In this document: positions 62,425 to 64,000 of the stretch, in pieces
How the letters are laid out: each line of letters begins with the position of its first letter
Numbering within the stretch: the first letter of the stretch is position 1
Assembly (NCBI RefSeq): GCF_022271435.1
Contig: NZ_JAFIQY010000011.1
Location: forward strand, 142,630 to 206,629
Source: Streptomyces monomycini
GTDB taxonomy: Bacteria; Actinomycetota; Actinomycetes; Streptomycetales; Streptomycetaceae
Reading direction: 5' to 3'
Length of the DNA: 64,000 bases
Notes under the pieces: generated by a model
What the model was told of the DNA's origin: nothing
What the model saw: only the letters and a program-made list of their open reading frames with translations
Databases searched by the model: none
Position numbers and translations under genes: made by a program

Positions 62425-63123
62425 ATGACCATCCCCCGCCCGCCGCACAAGACCGCCTTGGTGCTGATCGATATCGAGAATGCGATCGGCGCCCGCGCCC
62501 AGCCCTCCGTGGCCCTCGCCCGGCTGACCGTGTTGCTGGAACACGCCCCTGCTGAGGCCCTCGTCGTCGCCGCCTGCCCGCCCTCACGCATCCGACCCGA
62601 TGTCGCACGCGCCCTGACCGACCACGGCGTAAAGATGCTGTCCGCCGGCACCGGGCCCAACGCCGCCGACAAGGTCCTGCTGAACCGTGCCCGCCAGGCC
62701 GCAGCCGAGGGCGTACGCCATTTCACTGTCGTCTCCGCCGACGCTGCCTTCGCCTCCCTCGCCTCTCTCGGCGAGCTGCACGTCCTGGCCTGGGACAAGC
62801 AGCCCGTCGGCAAGCAGCTGGCCAAGGCTGCAGCCGTGAGCCGCATCCCCTGCATTCGCCGTGCCCCCGCACCCGTCCAGCCTCTAACGGCACAGACCAG
62901 TCAGATCCCTGCGCCAGATGCGTCGGCGCCGACCCCCCTGGGGAAACCGTCGGCAAAAACAGTACCGACGCCGCACGCGCCGCAGCCCTGGTCCACGGTG
63001 CGGTGGGGTGGCGCCGCGGTCACCGTCATGTTCTGCGGCGGCCTCGCCTTCGGCGCCGGCTCCGCGCTGGGCAGCCGCTTGGTCCACCTTGCGGTAGACG
63101 CCGTCGCCCGGCCTGGCGCCTGA
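62425..63123 (+). CDS. NYN-domain protein with C-terminal membrane segment
   Basis: A 232-residue protein. Residues 10-145 form a NYN/PIN-like nuclease fold: ALVLIDIENAIGA (Asp16), GTGPNAADKVLLNRARQAAAEG (Asp near 80) and FTVVSADAAFASLASLG (Asp near 102), then AWDKQPVG. A Pro-rich linker leads to VRWGGAAVTVMFCGGLAFGAGSALG, a probable transmembrane helix. A membrane-anchored RNase is suggested; partner unknown. Confidence 0.7.
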   Translation: MTIPRPPHKTALVLIDIENAIGARAQPSVALARLTVLLEHAPAEALVVAACPPSRIRPDVARALTDHGVKMLSAGTGPNAADKVLLNRARQAAAEGVRHFTVVSADAAFASLASLGELHVLAWDKQPVGKQLAKAAAVSRIPCIRRAPAPVQPLTAQTSQIPAPDASAPTPLGKPSAKTVPTPHAPQPWSTVRWGGAAVTVMFCGGLAFGAGSALGSRLVHLAVDAVARPGA

Positions 63124-63216
63124 CCCTCTGCTGTGCCGGGCTTCTGATCCTGCCCTGCCCCGCCAGCCCTCCCCCACTGGGCACAGCGAGCTGGTGACGG
63201 TGATGCCAGACGCAAT

Positions 63217-63246
63217 CGGCCCCGACCCTGTGGCGGATCGGGGCCG
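63217..63246. terminator. Bidirectional hairpin between NYN and DUF317 genes
   Basis: Perfect 9-base arms (63217-63225/63238-63246) between convergent genes, about 95 bases past the NYN stop and 14 bases past the DUF317 stop. Confidence 0.65.
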
Positions 63247-63259
63247 TACTTTCGCTTGC

Positions 63260-64000
63260 CTATTTGCTTGTCCGGGAGGCGCGGGTTGCGGGGGGCTTGG
63301 GCGGGAGGGCGGGTGCCGGAGCGGTGTGGTGAGTCCGGCGCGGTGAGCCTGGGGAGGGCAGCCGACGGGTGATGTGCCCATGGCCGAGTTCGTTGGCGAG
63401 TTCCTCAAGGACCGTGACGGGAGTGTGCGGCGAGAGTCGGAAGCGCCAGGTGGGCCGGTCGATGCTGGTGCCGGCCCAGGCGGTCCAGCCCGGCAGGCTG
63501 TCGGCGGTCCTGGTGGTGCGGGCGTCGAAGCGCAGGCCGGCGCCGTCGCCGTTGGGCGGTGTCCACTGGATGCCCCAGGTGTAGCTCGTCTGCTGCCAGC
63601 CCGCTTCCAGCAAGGTGGAGGCTGCCGTGGCCAGGGCTGGTTCGGAGCCTGTGGCGCGGGCGTGTTCGGGCCCGTTGCTCTCGGGCCCGGGGCGGTGCGC
63701 GTCCGGGGAAGCGAGGGTGTCGAGCAGGATACGGACGAGGGCCGCGGGCGTCCGGGCACTGGCGGTGGCGTGCCAGAGGCGGTCACCGACGGGGGAGTCG
63801 TAGGCGGCGAAGGCCCAGGCCGTGTCCTTGGGGGCGGCTTCGTGGGTGAACTGGGCGCGCCGGGTGAGGGATTTGTAGGTTCCCCCGTTCCGTGTCCAAT
63901 TGGTCACGAGTGACCAGCGGTTATGCGTGAGCGGGGAGCGGGCGAGAGCCGAGGTTTTCCGTCTCTGGTGTCCAATGGGGGCCGTGCGTGCGTCGGGGAT
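63260..64000 (-). CDS. DUF317-like protein, 5' end beyond the window
   Basis: The frame stays open from 63260 to the window edge, with GTG 63907 as the first good in-window start (215 residues). AWAFAAYDSPVGDRLWHATASARTPAALVRILLDTLASP and SYTWGIQWTPPNGDGAGLRFDARTT, then WRFRLSPHTPVTVLEELANELG, match the repeated units of DUF317, a Streptomyces family also found on mobile DNA. The C-terminus is Pro-rich. The true start may lie outside the window. Confidence 0.65.
   Translation of the reverse strand: MPDARTAPIGHQRRKTSALARSPLTHNRWSLVTNWTRNGGTYKSLTRRAQFTHEAAPKDTAWAFAAYDSPVGDRLWHATASARTPAALVRILLDTLASPDAHRPGPESNGPEHARATGSEPALATAASTLLEAGWQQTSYTWGIQWTPPNGDGAGLRFDARTTRTADSLPGWTAWAGTSIDRPTWRFRLSPHTPVTVLEELANELGHGHITRRLPSPGSPRRTHHTAPAPALPPKPPATRASRTSK

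Overview
The window looks like chromosome-arm or large-plasmid DNA of a Streptomyces or a close actinomycete. GC content is very high, third codon positions are almost all G or C, and GTG starts and ATGA/GTGA stop-start overlaps are common. It carries families typical of this group: a chaplin, Scr1/DUF397 pairs, DUF6415-like proteins, a DUF574 methyltransferase, DUF317, ANTAR and STAS regulators, and a butyrolactone-receptor-type TetR protein. No rRNA, tRNA, replication or other core operon was seen, and frameshifted genes are frequent, so the region is accessory and partly decaying.

Layout. (1) 0.7-24 kb: single genes for signalling and the cell surface. There are two paralogous alpha/beta hydrolases, a W-rich propeller protein, a secreted lamin-tail protein, and a chaplin with a PPGHK-repeat stalk and a sortase signal. 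Partner-switching and stress parts include STAS, STAS-ANTAR, PAS-PAS-PP2C (frameshifted), GAF-ANTAR and an RsbW-like ATPase broken by an IS630 element. A beta-carbonic anhydrase, an AraC regulator, a DinB-like protein and a membrane-tethered ECF sigma factor overlapping a small membrane protein complete this part. (2) 24.9-34.4 kb: one long minus-strand operon, the best candidate for an undescribed system. In transcription order it encodes an aldehyde dehydrogenase-cytochrome P450 fusion, an ACP, a fatty acyl-AMP ligase, a small acidic coiled-coil protein, a second ACP, a ketosynthase, a thioester-reductase-type SDR and a SAM methyltransferase. A divergent ABC1/UbiB kinase follows. The likely logic is: free fatty acid activated by the ligase and loaded on an ACP, oxidised on the carrier by the P450 (with the ALDH), elongated by the ketosynthase, released reductively, then methylated. 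(3) 36.6-43 kb: a 60-bp perfect palindrome, a small membrane protein, an aminoglycoside phosphotransferase-fold protein, and mobile-element debris (two recombinase remnants and a Tn3 transposase fragment). (4) 43.5-48.6 kb: regulators, namely a zinc-finger XRE protein overlapping a sigma-like protein, a DUF574 methyltransferase, and a complete WhiJ-type module (Scr1 XRE, DUF397, ATPase). A decayed copy of this module lies at 10.1-10.9 kb. (5) 49.3-60.5 kb: defence. A DUF5655-type nuclease converges on cas3; then come a 37-repeat type I-E CRISPR array and the complete Cascade operon cse1-cse2-cas7-cas5-cas6e. cas1 and cas2 are absent, and cas3 lies on the trailer side of the array, away from Cascade. 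(6) 61-64 kb: a small membrane protein, the TetR receptor-like regulator, a membrane-anchored NYN protein and the start of a DUF317 gene that runs off the window.

The family names come from recognising motifs and overall sequence patterns by eye. No database search was run.
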